Shown piece after piece: positions 1-5,302 of a DNA stretch of 7,292 nt (position 1 is the stretch's first letter; every line of letters begins with the position of its first letter). Below the pieces are notes generated by a model. That model saw only the letters and a program-made list of their open reading frames with translations, ran no database searches and was not told the origin of the DNA. Both the position numbers and the translations under genes were made by a program. This DNA comes from Chitinophagaceae bacterium. Lineage in GTDB: Bacteria > Bacteroidota > Bacteroidia > Chitinophagales > Chitinophagaceae. Location: positions 1-7,292 of the forward strand of contig JAHEZB010000050.1 in NCBI GenBank assembly GCA_023251285.1, read 5' to 3'.

Positions 1-42
1 AGCAGTGACGATTCTTACTTTATGATTTTTTTTGTCTGGCAT
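1..42 (-). CDS. N-terminal fragment, possible B12-dependent acyl-CoA mutase
   Basis: An ATG at 42..40 on the minus strand opens a frame that runs off the left edge after 14 codons, reading MPDKKNHKVRIVTA. The upstream stretch is A/T-rich, as is usual for Bacteroidota starts. The lysine-rich start followed by KVRIVTA resembles the N-terminus of the cobalamin-binding domain of fused methylmalonyl/isobutyryl-CoA mutases (IcmF-like), where a similar segment leads into a conserved SLFDGHD stretch. That stretch would lie outside the window. Those enzymes rearrange acyl-CoA carbon skeletons in the cytoplasm using adenosylcobalamin. The gene has the same direction as rsmA and starts 211 bp downstream of it. 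With only 14 residues, the reading frame is plausible but the family is a recollection-based guess. Confidence 0.45.
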   Translation of the reverse strand, partial: MPDKKNHKVRIVTA

Positions 43-189
43 AATTTGATTTTATTCAACAAATAGGATTTATGAATCCGGATTGTAAAATTACAACTAA
101 AGAAAGGGAAAATAATTTAAGTGAATTCTAATTGTGAAGGAATTTGAATCAAAGTTTTAAAGTATGTTAAAACAGTCAAGCTTGATAAA

Positions 190-214
190 AAAATTGCAGC
201 AAACGAAGAAATAA
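190..214 (-). repeat. 25-bp inverted repeat, left copy
   Basis: This segment matches the reverse complement of 1712-1736 at 24 of 25 positions. The 18-base core CAGCAAACGAAGAAATAA (197-214 here) is identical in both copies, and the only mismatch is at base 196. The copy lies 40 bp past the rsmA stop codon and about 150 bp before the start of the next minus-strand gene. It has no internal dyad, so it is not itself a hairpin. It could be a dispersed intergenic repeat, one end of an invertible segment, or a shared regulatory site. Confidence 0.8.
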
Positions 215-253
215 CGCAGTTTATACTTTATCTAATTGAACCTTTAATCTTCC

Positions 254-1006
254 TCAATTCATTTTAAAAGTCAGCTTTGCAAATTCCTCAACGCTTAAAG
301 TTTCTGCTCTGCGATCAAAAAATTTATCTTCCAATTCTTCTTTTGGAATTAAACTTTTTACACCGTTACGTAAAGTCTTCCTCCGTTGATTAAAAGCGGT
401 TTTTACCAAAACCCAGAATGCTCTTTCACTTTTTACAGGTAAAAAATTTTCGCGCCTTTTTAATCTGATCACACCGCTTTGAACTTTTGGTGGTGGAGTA
501 AAAGCTTCATTTCCTACGGAAAATAAATATTCCACTTTATAGTAGTATTGCAACAACACACTCAACACACCATAAATTTTACTCCCTTCTTTTGCGGCTG
601 CCCGCTCGGCCACTTCTTTTTGGAACATACCAATAATAAAAGGAACATACTGTTTCCATTCCAGAATTTTGAATAATATCTGCGTTGAAATGTTATAGGG
701 AAAATTTCCGATGACGGTAAAAGGCTCATCAAAAGGGCGGTCGATTTCCAAAAAACTTTTGTGAATTAAATCATTTTTTAAGGAAGGATATTGTTTCAGA
801 AGATACGATACTTTGTCTTCATCAAGTTCCACCGCTTTAAAATGGATGTTTGGAATTTTAATTAAATGCTTTGTAAGCGCACCCCCGCCGGGACCAACTT
901 CCAGCAAATTTTTGAAAGGATCTTGCATCAAAGCGGCAATGATCTTTTCAACTACTTTTTCATCTTTTAAAAAATGCTGGCCAAGAGATTTTTTCAATGT
1001 GTGCAT
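254..1006 (-). CDS. rsmA: 16S rRNA (adenine(1518/1519)-N6)-dimethyltransferase RsmA
   Basis: RsmA (KsgA) uses four SAM molecules to dimethylate two adjacent adenines in helix 45 of 16S rRNA, a late step and checkpoint in 30S assembly in the cytoplasm. The protein from the ATG at 1006..1004 is 250 residues, slightly under the usual 255-275. It shows the family N-terminus KKSLGQHFL (5-13), the SAM-binding loop LEVGPGGGALT (35-45), the acidic ribose-binding residue E60 in AVELDED, the catalytic motif NFPYNIST (101-108, usually NLPYNIS) and FTPPPKVQS (169-177). The C-terminal FNQRRKTLRN (205-214) belongs to the small helical domain. The frame is open up to 1090, but the extra 28 residues have no family resemblance, so the inner ATG is preferred. 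It is transcribed away from the Uma2 gene, and no clear -7 element was found upstream of it. The stop is TGA. Only the exact start is uncertain. Confidence 0.95.
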   Translation of the reverse strand: MHTLKKSLGQHFLKDEKVVEKIIAALMQDPFKNLLEVGPGGGALTKHLIKIPNIHFKAVELDEDKVSYLLKQYPSLKNDLIHKSFLEIDRPFDEPFTVIGNFPYNISTQILFKILEWKQYVPFIIGMFQKEVAERAAAKEGSKIYGVLSVLLQYYYKVEYLFSVGNEAFTPPPKVQSGVIRLKRRENFLPVKSERAFWVLVKTAFNQRRKTLRNGVKSLIPKEELEDKFFDRRAETLSVEEFAKLTFKMN

Positions 1007-1079
1007 GTACTGCAAATATCCAACTTCTGTTTCAAAGTAATTTTGAAAAGCACTGATATGGCAAGGACTGTCGCAAGGA

Positions 1080-1093
1080 TTTTTGATCAAAAA
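1080..1093. promoter_or_regulatory. Perfect 14-bp palindrome in the rsmA/uma2 divergent spacer
   Basis: TTTTTGATCAAAAA is a perfect 14-bp palindrome centred between 1086 and 1087. It lies about 74 bp upstream of the rsmA start and about 47 bp upstream of the predicted uma2 transcription start. The TTGATCAA centre has the look of a dimeric-regulator operator, and its position suits a regulator acting on the uma2 promoter. It is A/T-rich except for GATC, so chance occurrence is possible. No regulator can be named. Confidence 0.3.
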
Positions 1094-1121
1094 TTAATTA
1101 TCCTTTTTAAAGGGTTTATCT

Positions 1122-1129
1122 TAAATTTG
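1122..1129 (+). promoter_or_regulatory. Primary-sigma -7 element for the Uma2 gene
   Basis: TAAATTTG matches the Bacteroidota -7 consensus TAnnTTTG exactly. The expected -33 TTTG is not recognisable at 17-21 bp upstream. The element ends only 7 bp before the ATG at 1137, so initiation would fall at or within a few bases of the start codon and give a leaderless or nearly leaderless mRNA. Confidence 0.4.
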
Positions 1130-1136
1130 AAATACA

Positions 1137-1694
1137 ATGCAATCACTAGAATTACATAAAACTTATACACCTGAAGAATATTTTTCGCTAGAAGAAGCAG
1201 GAGAACTGCGTCATGAATTTATTAATGGAAACTTAATTGAAATGTCAGGAGCATCAAGAAAACATCATAAAATTTGTAAGAACATTTTACGCATTTTTGA
1301 AAATTTATTGTCTTATAAAGGATATGAAGTTTTTATTGAAAACATGAAAGTAAAAATAGAAAATGAAAATCAATATTATTATCCTGATATCTTTATTACA
1401 AAAGAAGCTGAAACAATTGAAAATGAGTATGTTCAGTTTCAGCCTGAATTAATTGTTGAAGTGTTGAGCGAAACCACAAGGGCAAAGGATTTGGTAGATA
1501 AATTTATCCAGTACAGGAAAATAAAAACATTGGATTATTATCTCCTTGTTGAGCCTGAAAAATATCTGGTTTTGTGTAATTTTAAGAATGAACAAGGAGA
1601 ATGGGACATGATTTCTTATACTCAGCAGGATGAAATTATTTCGCTTCCTTCTCTGAATATTTCTCTATCAATGGCCGACATTTATAAAAAATAA
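1137..1694 (+). CDS. Uma2 family protein (DUF820, PD-(D/E)XK nuclease fold)
   Basis: The 185-residue protein has the full set of Uma2/DUF820 hallmarks: an N-terminal TPEEYFSLEE (11-20), RHEFINGNLIEMSGAS (25-40), YYPDIFI (81-87) with the metal-binding Asp D84, and PELIVEVLSETTRAKD (103-118) with E108. These are followed by DKFIQYRKI (121-129) and YYLLVEP (134-140). D84 and E108 are the expected acidic residues of a PD-(D/E)XK active site, and K122 or K128 may complete it. The length is typical (180-200). The family is abundant in cyanobacteria and Bacteroidota, often in many copies, and its biological role is unsettled. The predicted nuclease activity rests on the fold only. No signal peptide or membrane segment is present. 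The gene is strongly A/T- and Lys-rich, somewhat more so than its neighbours, and it sits with rsmA between the two copies of the 25-bp inverted repeat. recO begins 70 bp downstream and may be co-transcribed. Confidence 0.85.
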   Translation: MQSLELHKTYTPEEYFSLEEAGELRHEFINGNLIEMSGASRKHHKICKNILRIFENLLSYKGYEVFIENMKVKIENENQYYYPDIFITKEAETIENEYVQFQPELIVEVLSETTRAKDLVDKFIQYRKIKTLDYYLLVEPEKYLVLCNFKNEQGEWDMISYTQQDEIISLPSLNISLSMADIYKK

Positions 1695-1711
1695 CAGAAT
1701 ATAAATCAGAC

Positions 1712-1736
1712 TTATTTCTTCGTTTGCTGTAATTTT
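1712..1736 (+). repeat. 25-bp inverted repeat, right copy
   Basis: This is the partner of 190-214 in opposite orientation, with 24/25 matches and the single difference at base 1730. It lies 17 bp past the uma2 stop and 28 bp before the recO start. Relative to the gene it follows, it has the same orientation as the left copy, so both rsmA and uma2 are followed by the same sequence. That arrangement fits either a 3' element or two ends of an invertible or mobile segment. Confidence 0.8.
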
Positions 1737-1764
1737 CACTTTTACAATTTTCAGCATTTACACC

Positions 1765-2496
1765 TTGATTCATTCAACGAAAGGTATTGTTCTACGAACC
1801 GTTAAATATGGCGAAACCAGCGTCATCGCTTCAATATTTACTGAATTATTCGGCATTCAATCTTACATGGTAAATGGCGTGCGCACTTCCGGAAAAACGT
1901 CGAAAGCTCATTTTTTTCAGCCCGCTTCAATTTTGGAAATGCAGGTGTATCATAATGATTTAAAAAACCTGCAGCGGATAAAAGATTTGAAATGGAGTGT
2001 TCTGTATAAGAATATTTTTAGTGACATTACTAAAAATTCTGTCGCACTTTTTATGGTGGAGTTGTTACAAAAAAATTTGAAACAACCTGAAACCAATGAA
2101 GACCTTTTTAATTTTTGTGAAGATGCATTTTTGAATTTGGACATGGCTGATCCGGCCGTAGCTGCTAACTTCCCGATTTATTTTTCCATTCAGCTGGCGC
2201 AAATTCTCGGTTTCCGATTGCTCGACAATTATTCTGAAGAAAGAACCATTTTTAATTTAACCGAAGGAAGCTTCACTGATGAAAAATCAGCGACAGATAA
2301 TCAATTGAGCGTTGAAGTAAGTTTTTATATTTCCGAATTGCTTAAAGCAATTCATCCGCAGGATTTAAAAGAAATAAAAATGAATAGAAATACCAGGATG
2401 ACTATTTTAAAAAATATTGAACGATACTATTCATGGCATGTACCGGAGTTTGGAACAATGAAAACATTAAATGTTTTGACAGAGGTTTTAGGTTGA
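1765..2496 (+). CDS. recO: DNA repair protein RecO
   Basis: RecO works with RecR (and RecF) to load RecA onto SSB-coated single-stranded DNA during gap repair, and it can anneal SSB-coated strands. The 243-residue product has the normal family length. The N-terminal OB-fold (about 1-80) opens with STKGIVLRTVKYGETSVIAS (4-23), the most conserved part of the family. A helical domain follows, ending in the Bacteroidota-type YYSWHVPEFGTMKTLNVLTE (221-240). The start codon is TTG at 1765. No in-frame ATG or GTG exists between it and the in-frame TAA at 1702-1704, and the TTG puts the conserved block at its usual distance from the N-terminus. The only cysteine is C118, so the four-cysteine zinc site of some RecO proteins is absent. 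No promoter was recognised in the 70-bp gap after uma2, which suggests read-through from that gene or a weak promoter. The stop is TGA. Confidence 0.93.
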   Translation: MIHSTKGIVLRTVKYGETSVIASIFTELFGIQSYMVNGVRTSGKTSKAHFFQPASILEMQVYHNDLKNLQRIKDLKWSVLYKNIFSDITKNSVALFMVELLQKNLKQPETNEDLFNFCEDAFLNLDMADPAVAANFPIYFSIQLAQILGFRLLDNYSEERTIFNLTEGSFTDEKSATDNQLSVEVSFYISELLKAIHPQDLKEIKMNRNTRMTILKNIERYYSWHVPEFGTMKTLNVLTEVLG

Positions 2497-2586
2497 TTAA
2501 AATTACGTTTAGACGTTACCGTTATATTCATCTTTCGTAATTGAAAAATACAAAATCGTATTATTTGTTTGCCGGCTGTTGAGGCT
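2497..2586. other. Convergent spacer between recO and the amidohydrolase gene
   Basis: Two genes end facing each other across these 90 bp, so termination is expected here. The only dyads seen are AATTACG (2501-2507) with CGTAATT (2536-2542) and AATAC (2547-2551) with GTATT (2558-2562). Both stems are short and A/T-rich, and neither has the GC-rich stem plus T-tract of a convincing intrinsic terminator. Confidence 0.25.
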
Positions 2587-3765
2587 TCACATCAACCGGT
2601 TAACCCTTGATTCCGGAATAATTCTTTCCCGTTCTGTATTTTCAATAAGAACAACTCCCGGCTTTTTTCCTTTTTCAAAACTTCCAAATTCATTCTCCAT
2701 TTGCAAAGCTTTTGCTCCATTCAGCGTCGCCCATTTTAATAATGTTTCCGTTTCTACTTTTGGAAAATGTTTTACAACCGTTTTTATTTCTTCCAGAATA
2801 CTTAACTGGTGATTGGAAGCAAGACTATCGGTTCCCAAAACGATATTACAATCATTTTTTAAAAACAAATCAAGCGGCGGTAATGCATTTTCAATGTACA
2901 AGTTCGCATTTGGACAAAGACAAAATGAAATCAATTGATCTTTGTTTTTACATTGATTTATAAAATCCAAATCAGCTTGTTTTGTAAAAGTATTATGGAC
3001 TAAAATCACTGATTTTGCGGGTGAAAGAATTTTAAAATAACTTTCAACACTTCCTTTTTTTGTCGGCTTGAAAAATGAATTATCAATATTCATTTTTTCA
3101 AACATTCTTACAAAATCTCCTTTTCCTTCATTAAAAAATAAATCTTCATCTGCCGTTTCCTGGTTATGAATCGTTACTGTTTTTCCTGTAAAAAGCGGCG
3201 TTATCTTTTTCCATAAGATTTCAGAGACCGAATAAGGAGCATGAGGTACAAGCGCTGCGATCAAATTATTTTTATGAAATTCTTCAAAAGCGATTTTCCT
3301 TTTTTCAAAACGTGCCTCGGCAATTTCCGGAAGCCAGCCGCTTATTTCAATGAAATTGTAATAGCTGATATTTCGTTTTATTTTTTGGGAAACAGTAGTT
3401 GAATAGTTACAGATATCACCAACAGCCACAATTCCATTTTTCAACATTTCTTCTTCGCCCTTTTCAATTGCATTCAGGATTTCTTCTTCTGCAAAATACC
3501 TTTCTGAAACGACTTTAAATACAAAATCAACCAACCCGGTTTTTTCAGGAATTATGTTTTTAAGATGTGAAAGTTCAAGGTGGCAATGTGTGTTTATCAA
3601 TCCCGGCGAAAGAATTCCGCGGTAACGCTCAATTTCTTCGCCCGCATCTTGTTCCTGAACGATGTTTATTATTTGTCCATCAACACCTGTAACCAATACA
3701 TTTTGATTGTTTAGCAGCTTTTCACCGGTAAATAAATAATCAGCTTTCAATTTTCTATAACGCAT
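2587..3765 (-). CDS. Amidohydrolase-superfamily deaminase (chlorohydrolase/SAH deaminase type)
   Basis: The 392-residue protein has the complete metal-site pattern of the deaminase branch of the amidohydrolase superfamily. It contains HCH (H60, H62) in SPGLINTHCHLELSH, H175 in VPHAPYS, H200 with E203 in TIHNQET (the HxxE of deaminases), H257 in LVHNTF and D313 in GTDSLASNHQ. These enzymes bind one Zn or Fe and hydrolyse amino or halide groups from purine, pyrimidine or triazine-like rings. The N-terminal 50 residues and the C-terminal segment GSFEKGKKPGVVLIE (361-375) form the flanking beta domain of the family. Substrate cannot be read from the sequence. Candidates are S-adenosylhomocysteine/methylthioadenosine, guanine or cytosine, and aminofutalosine (menaquinone pathway, MqnX-like), the last suggested by the HCHLELS motif. 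No signal peptide is present, so it should be cytosolic. It is divergent from prfA and ends facing recO. The ATG at 3765..3763 fits the family N-terminus and lies about 30 bp from a predicted transcription start. The class is secure and the substrate is not. Confidence 0.85.
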   Translation of the reverse strand: MRYRKLKADYLFTGEKLLNNQNVLVTGVDGQIINIVQEQDAGEEIERYRGILSPGLINTHCHLELSHLKNIIPEKTGLVDFVFKVVSERYFAEEEILNAIEKGEEEMLKNGIVAVGDICNYSTTVSQKIKRNISYYNFIEISGWLPEIAEARFEKRKIAFEEFHKNNLIAALVPHAPYSVSEILWKKITPLFTGKTVTIHNQETADEDLFFNEGKGDFVRMFEKMNIDNSFFKPTKKGSVESYFKILSPAKSVILVHNTFTKQADLDFINQCKNKDQLISFCLCPNANLYIENALPPLDLFLKNDCNIVLGTDSLASNHQLSILEEIKTVVKHFPKVETETLLKWATLNGAKALQMENEFGSFEKGKKPGVVLIENTERERIIPESRVNRLM

Positions 3766-3782
3766 CTAAAAAAGGATTAGTT

Positions 3783-3790
3783 TAATTTTG
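3783..3790 (+). promoter_or_regulatory. Primary-sigma -7 element upstream of prfA
   Basis: TAATTTTG matches TAnnTTTG exactly, about 90 bp upstream of the prfA start. Initiation would fall near 3795 and leave a leader of about 85 nt. No good -33 TTTG is seen at the expected distance, so the call rests on the -7 box alone. Confidence 0.4.
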
Positions 3791-3799
3791 CACGATTAT

Positions 3800-3830
3800 C
3801 AAAGATAAGGGGTAATATTTTCTACATAAA
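3800..3830 (-). promoter_or_regulatory. Primary-sigma promoter for the amidohydrolase gene
   Basis: On the minus strand, TATCTTTG (3807..3800) matches TAnnTTTG exactly. Nineteen bases upstream of it lies TTTA (3830..3827), three of four bases of the -33 TTTG. Initiation near 3794 gives a leader of about 30 nt to the ATG at 3765. This is the best-formed primary-sigma promoter in the window. Confidence 0.5.
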
Positions 3831-3879
3831 CCGTTACACAATTTACCCATTACACACGTTAAAAGACTTTTGAAGAAAT

Positions 3880-4944
3880 ATGATGCTTGAAAAACTGGAA
3901 GCCATAAAAGCAAGATTTGAAGAATTGGGAATTGCATTATCCAACCCCGAAATTGTTGGCGATAATAAAAAATATAAGCAATTAAGCAAGGAATACCGCA
4001 GTCTTGAGAAAATCGTAATTGTACGTAACCAATACGCAAAATTACTTGACGACATTGAATTTAATAAAGAGGTGCTGAATAGTGATGATGAAGAAATGCG
4101 TGAAATGGCCAAGGAAGAATTGCCCCGGTTGCAGGAAGAAAAAGAGACGTTAGAGAAGCAAATCCGAAACATGCTCATCCCTAAAGATCCGCAGGATGAA
4201 AAGAATGCGATCCTTGAAATAAGAGCCGGAACCGGTGGCGACGAAGCTTCTTTATTTGCAGGAAATCTGATGAGAATGTACCTCAAATTTTGTGAAGCGA
4301 AGGGCTGGAAAACGGCGCTGTTGAGTGAGAATGAAGGAACAGTGGGTGGATACAAAGAAGTACAAATTGAAGTAACAGGTGATGATGTTTATGGCACTTT
4401 AAAATTTGAAAGTGGTGTGCATCGTGTACAGCGCGTGCCGGATACCGAAGCGAGCGGACGTGTGCATACAAGCGCGGCAACGGTGGCGGTAATGCCTGAA
4501 GCCGAAGAAGTAGATGTAGAGGTAAGAGACAGCGATGTGAAAATGGAAACTGCCAGAAGTGGAGGTGCCGGTGGACAGAATGTCAATAAAGTCGAAACAA
4601 AAGTAATGTTGACCCATATTCCAACGGGATTGGTAATTGTGTGTCAGACGGAAAGAAGTCAATTAGGCAACCGTGAAAAAGCCATGCAGATGTTGCGTAC
4701 GAAATTATACGAAGAAGAAGTACGTAAGCAGGAAGAGGAAATTTCCCGTCACAGAAAAAGTTTGGTCAGTACAGGTGACCGTTCCGCGAAAATAAGAACG
4801 TATAATTACCCACAGGGCAGAGTCACCGATCATCGCATTGGCTTGACCGTGTATAATTTAGAAAATGTTTTGAACGGTGAGTTACAGGAGTTTATCGATG
4901 CGCTTCAGTTTGCAGAAAATTCAGAAAAACTTGGAAATCAATAA
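3880..4944 (+). CDS. prfA: Peptide chain release factor 1 (RF1)
   Basis: RF1 recognises UAA and UAG in the ribosomal A site and triggers peptidyl-tRNA hydrolysis. The 354-residue product is close to the usual 355-360. The order of domains is normal: a helical N-terminal domain with coiled-coil-like charged helices (1-105), [14 protein letters not shown] (113-126), the stop-codon recognition loop in [19 protein letters not shown] (181-199) with tripeptide P187-D188-T189, and the catalytic loop [13 protein letters not shown] (227-239) with GGQ at 231-233. The P-x-T tripeptide (rather than SPF) and the absence of a programmed frameshift make it RF1, not RF2. The middle residue Asp differs from Ala/Val in the well-studied proteins. 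There are tandem ATG codons at 3880 and 3883, so either could be used. No Shine-Dalgarno site is seen. It diverges from the amidohydrolase gene. No terminator directly follows the TAA stop. The first strong one is about 190 bp downstream. Confidence 0.97.
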   Translation: MMLEKLEAIKARFEELGIALSNPEIVGDNKKYKQLSKEYRSLEKIVIVRNQYAKLLDDIEFNKEVLNSDDEEMREMAKEELPRLQEEKETLEKQIRNMLIPKDPQDEKNAILEIRAGTGGDEASLFAGNLMRMYLKFCEAKGWKTALLSENEGTVGGYKEVQIEVTGDDVYGTLKFESGVHRVQRVPDTEASGRVHTSAATVAVMPEAEEVDVEVRDSDVKMETARSGGAGGQNVNKVETKVMLTHIPTGLVIVCQTERSQLGNREKAMQMLRTKLYEEEVRKQEEEISRHRKSLVSTGDRSAKIRTYNYPQGRVTDHRIGLTVYNLENVLNGELQEFIDALQFAENSEKLGNQ

Positions 4945-4981
4945 ATAATTTTTATTTGTATCGCTTTTCACGTCAGAAAAA

Positions 4982-5076
4982 TGTCATTTTGCCATTATTT
5001 TTAGATTTTTTAAAAATATTCTTTTGTCTTAATTTTTTCTTAACAAAAGACGCTTTACTTTTGGCATGGGATTTGA
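4982..5076 (+). promoter_or_regulatory. Candidate sigma-54 promoter with upstream activator site
   Basis: TTGGCATGGGATTTGA at 5061-5076 closely fits the sigma-54 -24/-12 consensus TTGGCACG-N4-TTGC. The GG pair (5063-5064) and the -12 element (5075-5076) are exactly ten bases apart. Mismatches are T for C at 5067 and A for the normally conserved C at 5076. About 70 bp upstream, TGTCATTTTGCCA (4982-4994) forms a dyad of TGnCA half-sites, the kind and distance expected for an enhancer-binding activator. Transcription would start near 5088, with no gene before the terminator at 5137-5166. The imperfect -12 makes this a hypothesis. Confidence 0.4.
5033..5063 (+). promoter_or_regulatory. Alternative primary-sigma promoter overlapping the sigma-54-like element
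   Basis: TACTTTTG (5056-5063) matches TAnnTTTG exactly, and TTTT at 5033-5036 lies 19 bases upstream at the -33 position (three of four matches to TTTG). It would start transcription near 5069. Its last three bases are the first bases of the -24 element at 5061-5076, so the two readings cannot both be occupied at once. Confidence 0.35.
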
Positions 5077-5087
5077 AAAATAATAAT

Positions 5088-5166
5088 CAACAACATTAAA
5101 TTTCAATTTTCTCATAAGCAGTTAGTTTTGGTAAACGGCCCCTGTTTCTACAGGGGCCTTCTTTTT
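5088..5166 (+). ncRNA. Candidate small RNA between prfA and the polysaccharide gene
   Basis: The 358-bp gap after prfA (4945-5302) contains no credible coding frame. It does hold promoter-like elements followed by a strong intrinsic terminator, which delimits a transcript of about 80 nt (start near 5088) or about 100 nt (start near 5069). The 5' part is A/T-rich and unpaired-looking (CAACAACATTAAATTTC region), and the 3' part is the terminator stem, a layout seen in many trans-acting small RNAs. It matches no RNA family I recognise. Alternatives are a long prfA 3' UTR or an attenuator leader of the gene at 5303. Confidence 0.35.
5137..5166 (+). terminator. Strong intrinsic terminator
   Basis: GGCCCCTGT (5137-5145) pairs perfectly with ACAGGGGCC (5150-5158) across a TTCT loop, and the stem is followed by TTCTTTTT (5159-5166). 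The nine-pair GC-rich stem stands out sharply in this A/T-rich spacer. There is no A-tract on the left side, so it should act mainly on plus-strand transcripts. It would end the prfA transcript and/or the candidate small RNA, and insulate the gene at 5303. Confidence 0.9.
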
Positions 5167-5247
5167 GCCTTAAACAGAAGGAAATAATTTTTTGTTAAGC
5201 CCTCTGAGATGTTTGGCAAAATTTAGAGTTTAAAGTTGCAACAGATT

Positions 5248-5255
5248 TACCTTCG
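5248..5255 (+). promoter_or_regulatory. Possible -7 element for the GH18/deacetylase gene
   Basis: TACCTTCG fits TAnnTTTG with one mismatch, a variant tolerated in Bacteroidota promoters. It lies downstream of the terminator. A start near 5262 would give a leader of about 40 nt. No well-spaced -33 TTTG is present. Confidence 0.3.
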
Positions 5256-5302
5256 TGTATTAAAACGGAACAAAGAGGTCATGTATCTTCTGAAATAAAA
5301 AT

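Noticed and set aside
72..213. Tiny frames of 19 codons (72-131) and 16 codons (163-213)
   Set aside because: They are too short to support without conservation data, and the second one overlaps the left repeat copy.
234..259. AATTGA/TCAATT dyad at the rsmA stop as a terminator
   Set aside because: It is a six-pair A/T-rich stem overlapping the stop codon, with no T-tract on the minus strand.
1007..1090. 28-residue N-terminal extension of RsmA from the ATG at 1090
   Set aside because: The extension has no family resemblance. The ATG at 1006 gives the standard KKSLGQHFL start.
2557..2580. Possible third, degenerate copy of the 25-bp repeat downstream of recO (TTATTT...GTTTGC...CTG)
   Set aside because: It needs gaps of several bases, and the shared pieces are short, so chance cannot be excluded.
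2579..2963. Plus-strand open frames opposite the amidohydrolase gene
   Set aside because: The minus-strand frame carries the complete deaminase metal site, and the plus-strand products are low-complexity without motifs.
4432..4452. Asp in the RF1 tripeptide (PDT) as a recoding adaptation
   Set aside because: PDT is, as far as I recall, common in Bacteroidota RF1. The flanking residues and the GGQ are normal.
3782..4662. Several open frames of 65-170 codons on the minus strand opposite prfA and its leader
   Set aside because: They lie opposite the clearly conserved prfA coding frame, have Ser/Cys/His-rich compositions typical of antisense frames, and show no recognisable family.
4952..4971. 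Weak resemblance to the 25-bp repeat just after prfA (TTATTT...TCG...TTTTCAC)
   Set aside because: Only short A/T-rich pieces match, with large gaps.
5157..5181. Alternative hairpin CCTTCT/AGAAGG overlapping the terminator tail, as a possible anti-terminator
   Set aside because: The six-pair stem overlaps only two stem bases plus the T-tract and could not compete with the nine-pair GC-rich terminator.
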